This document shows, piece after piece, positions 61,572 through 61,974 of a stretch of 61,974 nt of DNA. The stretch comes from Thermodesulfobacteriota bacterium. GTDB lineage: Bacteria > Desulfobacterota > Desulfobacteria > Desulfobacterales > JAUWMJ01. Under the pieces are notes generated by a model. It saw only the letters and a list, made by a program, of their open reading frames with translations, was not told the DNA's origin and ran no database searches. Numbering within the stretch: position 1 is the first letter of the stretch; each line of letters opens with the position of its first letter. The translations under genes and the position numbers were made by a program. The stretch spans positions 1 through 61,974 of the forward strand of contig JAXHVO010000090.1 of NCBI GenBank assembly GCA_034189135.1, written 5' to 3'.

Positions 61572-61813
61572 ATAAAATTATGAAATATAATCGACTAAGT
61601 GATAATTATTCGTTATAGTCGTAAAGTCTCTTGCTTGTTTTTCTTCCTGAAAACCGGTTCAAGCTGGCAACTGTTAGACCATCGCTCCTATAGTGCCTGC
61701 GTCCAAAGCACTGAAATTTCAATTCGCAAATTGTGATCATCATTTCCTCAATCGAGACTTCCGACGTCAATAGTGCGGTTGAAAAATCTCATATTTCAGA
61801 AATTCTTTTGAAA
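61572..61813. other. Intergenic stretch between buk and the universal stress protein gene
   Basis: About 240 bases between the end of buk and the end of the convergent stress-protein gene. I see no gene and no clear promoter in it. Confidence 0.4.
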
Positions 61814-61974
61814 TTAACTTTTGTCCGGAATGGGTACCAGCAAAACAGGCTTCTTGCTTCGTCTTAGTACCTTTCGGCAAACTCCTCCGATAATCGACTC
61901 CGCCAGCATATTGCGTGAACGATAGGCCATAAGGATCATCCCACAGTCTTTGCTTTCTGATTGCGCAATGATTT
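61814..61974 (-). CDS. Universal stress protein, C-terminal part (cut by window end)
   Basis: The minus strand reads to the window edge without a start. The visible 52 residues, with DCGMILMAYRSRN, LAESIIGGVCRKVLRRSKKP and VLLVPIP, match the end of UspA-family proteins, where a G-2x-G-9x-G(S/T)-like nucleotide-binding segment and the final hydrophobic strand lie. The gene continues beyond 61974. It runs toward buk and ends about 240 bases past it. Confidence 0.8.
   Translation of the reverse strand, partial: IIAQSESKDCGMILMAYRSRNMLAESIIGGVCRKVLRRSKKPVLLVPIPDKS

Noticed and set aside
1-61974. CRISPR array or rRNA operon
   Set aside because: No series of regularly spaced identical direct repeats and no rRNA-like sequence was seen on either strand; the repeats present are inverted elements at scattered places.

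Overview
The window looks like the chromosome of an anaerobic, aromatic-degrading Desulfobacterota bacterium (a Desulfobacterales-type sulfate reducer is the best guess). The reasons are the housekeeping order rpsB-tsf-pyrH-frr-uppS-cdsA-dxr-rseP, a class II (tungsten) benzoyl-CoA reductase cluster with two selenoproteins, further AOR-family genes, heterodisulfide-reductase-like modules, a TRAP transporter and many short hairpin-type repeats. No sulfate-reduction gene lies in the window, so the lineage is inferred.

1-17 kb is core genome. On the minus strand are rpsB-tsf-pyrH-frr-uppS-cdsA-dxr-rseP, prfA-prmC, rpmE and rho. On the plus strand are a CCA-adding/poly(A) polymerase-type gene, adk, rpsU, folC and tRNA-Arg(CCG). 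17-25 kb holds envelope and unknown genes: a small lipoprotein, DUF2207 plus LemA, a sugar-nucleotide epimerase, an AEC permease, and a polytopic membrane protein coupled to a VWA lipoprotein and an EEP-family hydrolase. 25.3-27 kb has repeats, a DUF2080 gene and two GNAT acetyltransferases.

27-36 kb (minus strand) encodes FdhD and bamF-bamE-bamD-bamC-bamB (transcribed B to F). bamE and bamF are each interrupted by one in-frame TGA exactly where selenocysteine is expected, so simple ORF calling truncates both. BamB keeps the active-site residues recalled from the Geobacter enzyme at identical numbering.

36.6-45.3 kb is a second, divergent AOR locus. Leftward run a zinc-ribbon protein, a full AOR and a four-cluster ferredoxin. 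Rightward run a degenerate AOR paralogue that has lost its Fe-S cluster motif, two ferredoxins, a MetV-like protein, an EutA-like ATPase and an IclR regulator. Each of the two divergent promoters has an IclR-like palindrome just downstream. I do not know a described system with this composition; it is the main candidate for something new.

45.7-47.6 kb repeats the membrane-protein plus VWA-protein theme. A tRNA-Arg(ACG) 3' fragment at 47.77 kb looks like an old attachment site. 48.2-57.9 kb is an AT-richer cassette bracketed by two copies of the 3' end of a patatin-like gene. It carries a GntR/FCD regulator, a 4-hydroxybutyryl-CoA dehydratase-family flavoprotein with altered cluster ligands, a VOC epimerase-like protein, a class III CoA transferase, TRAP transporter DctPQM and a metallo-beta-lactamase lactonase. 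The layout suggests uptake, lactone opening, CoA activation and dehydration of a hydroxyacid or lactone. 58.2-61.5 kb has marR-ptb-ptb-buk, which could conserve energy from an acyl-CoA, and the window ends inside a universal stress protein gene. There is no rRNA or CRISPR array.
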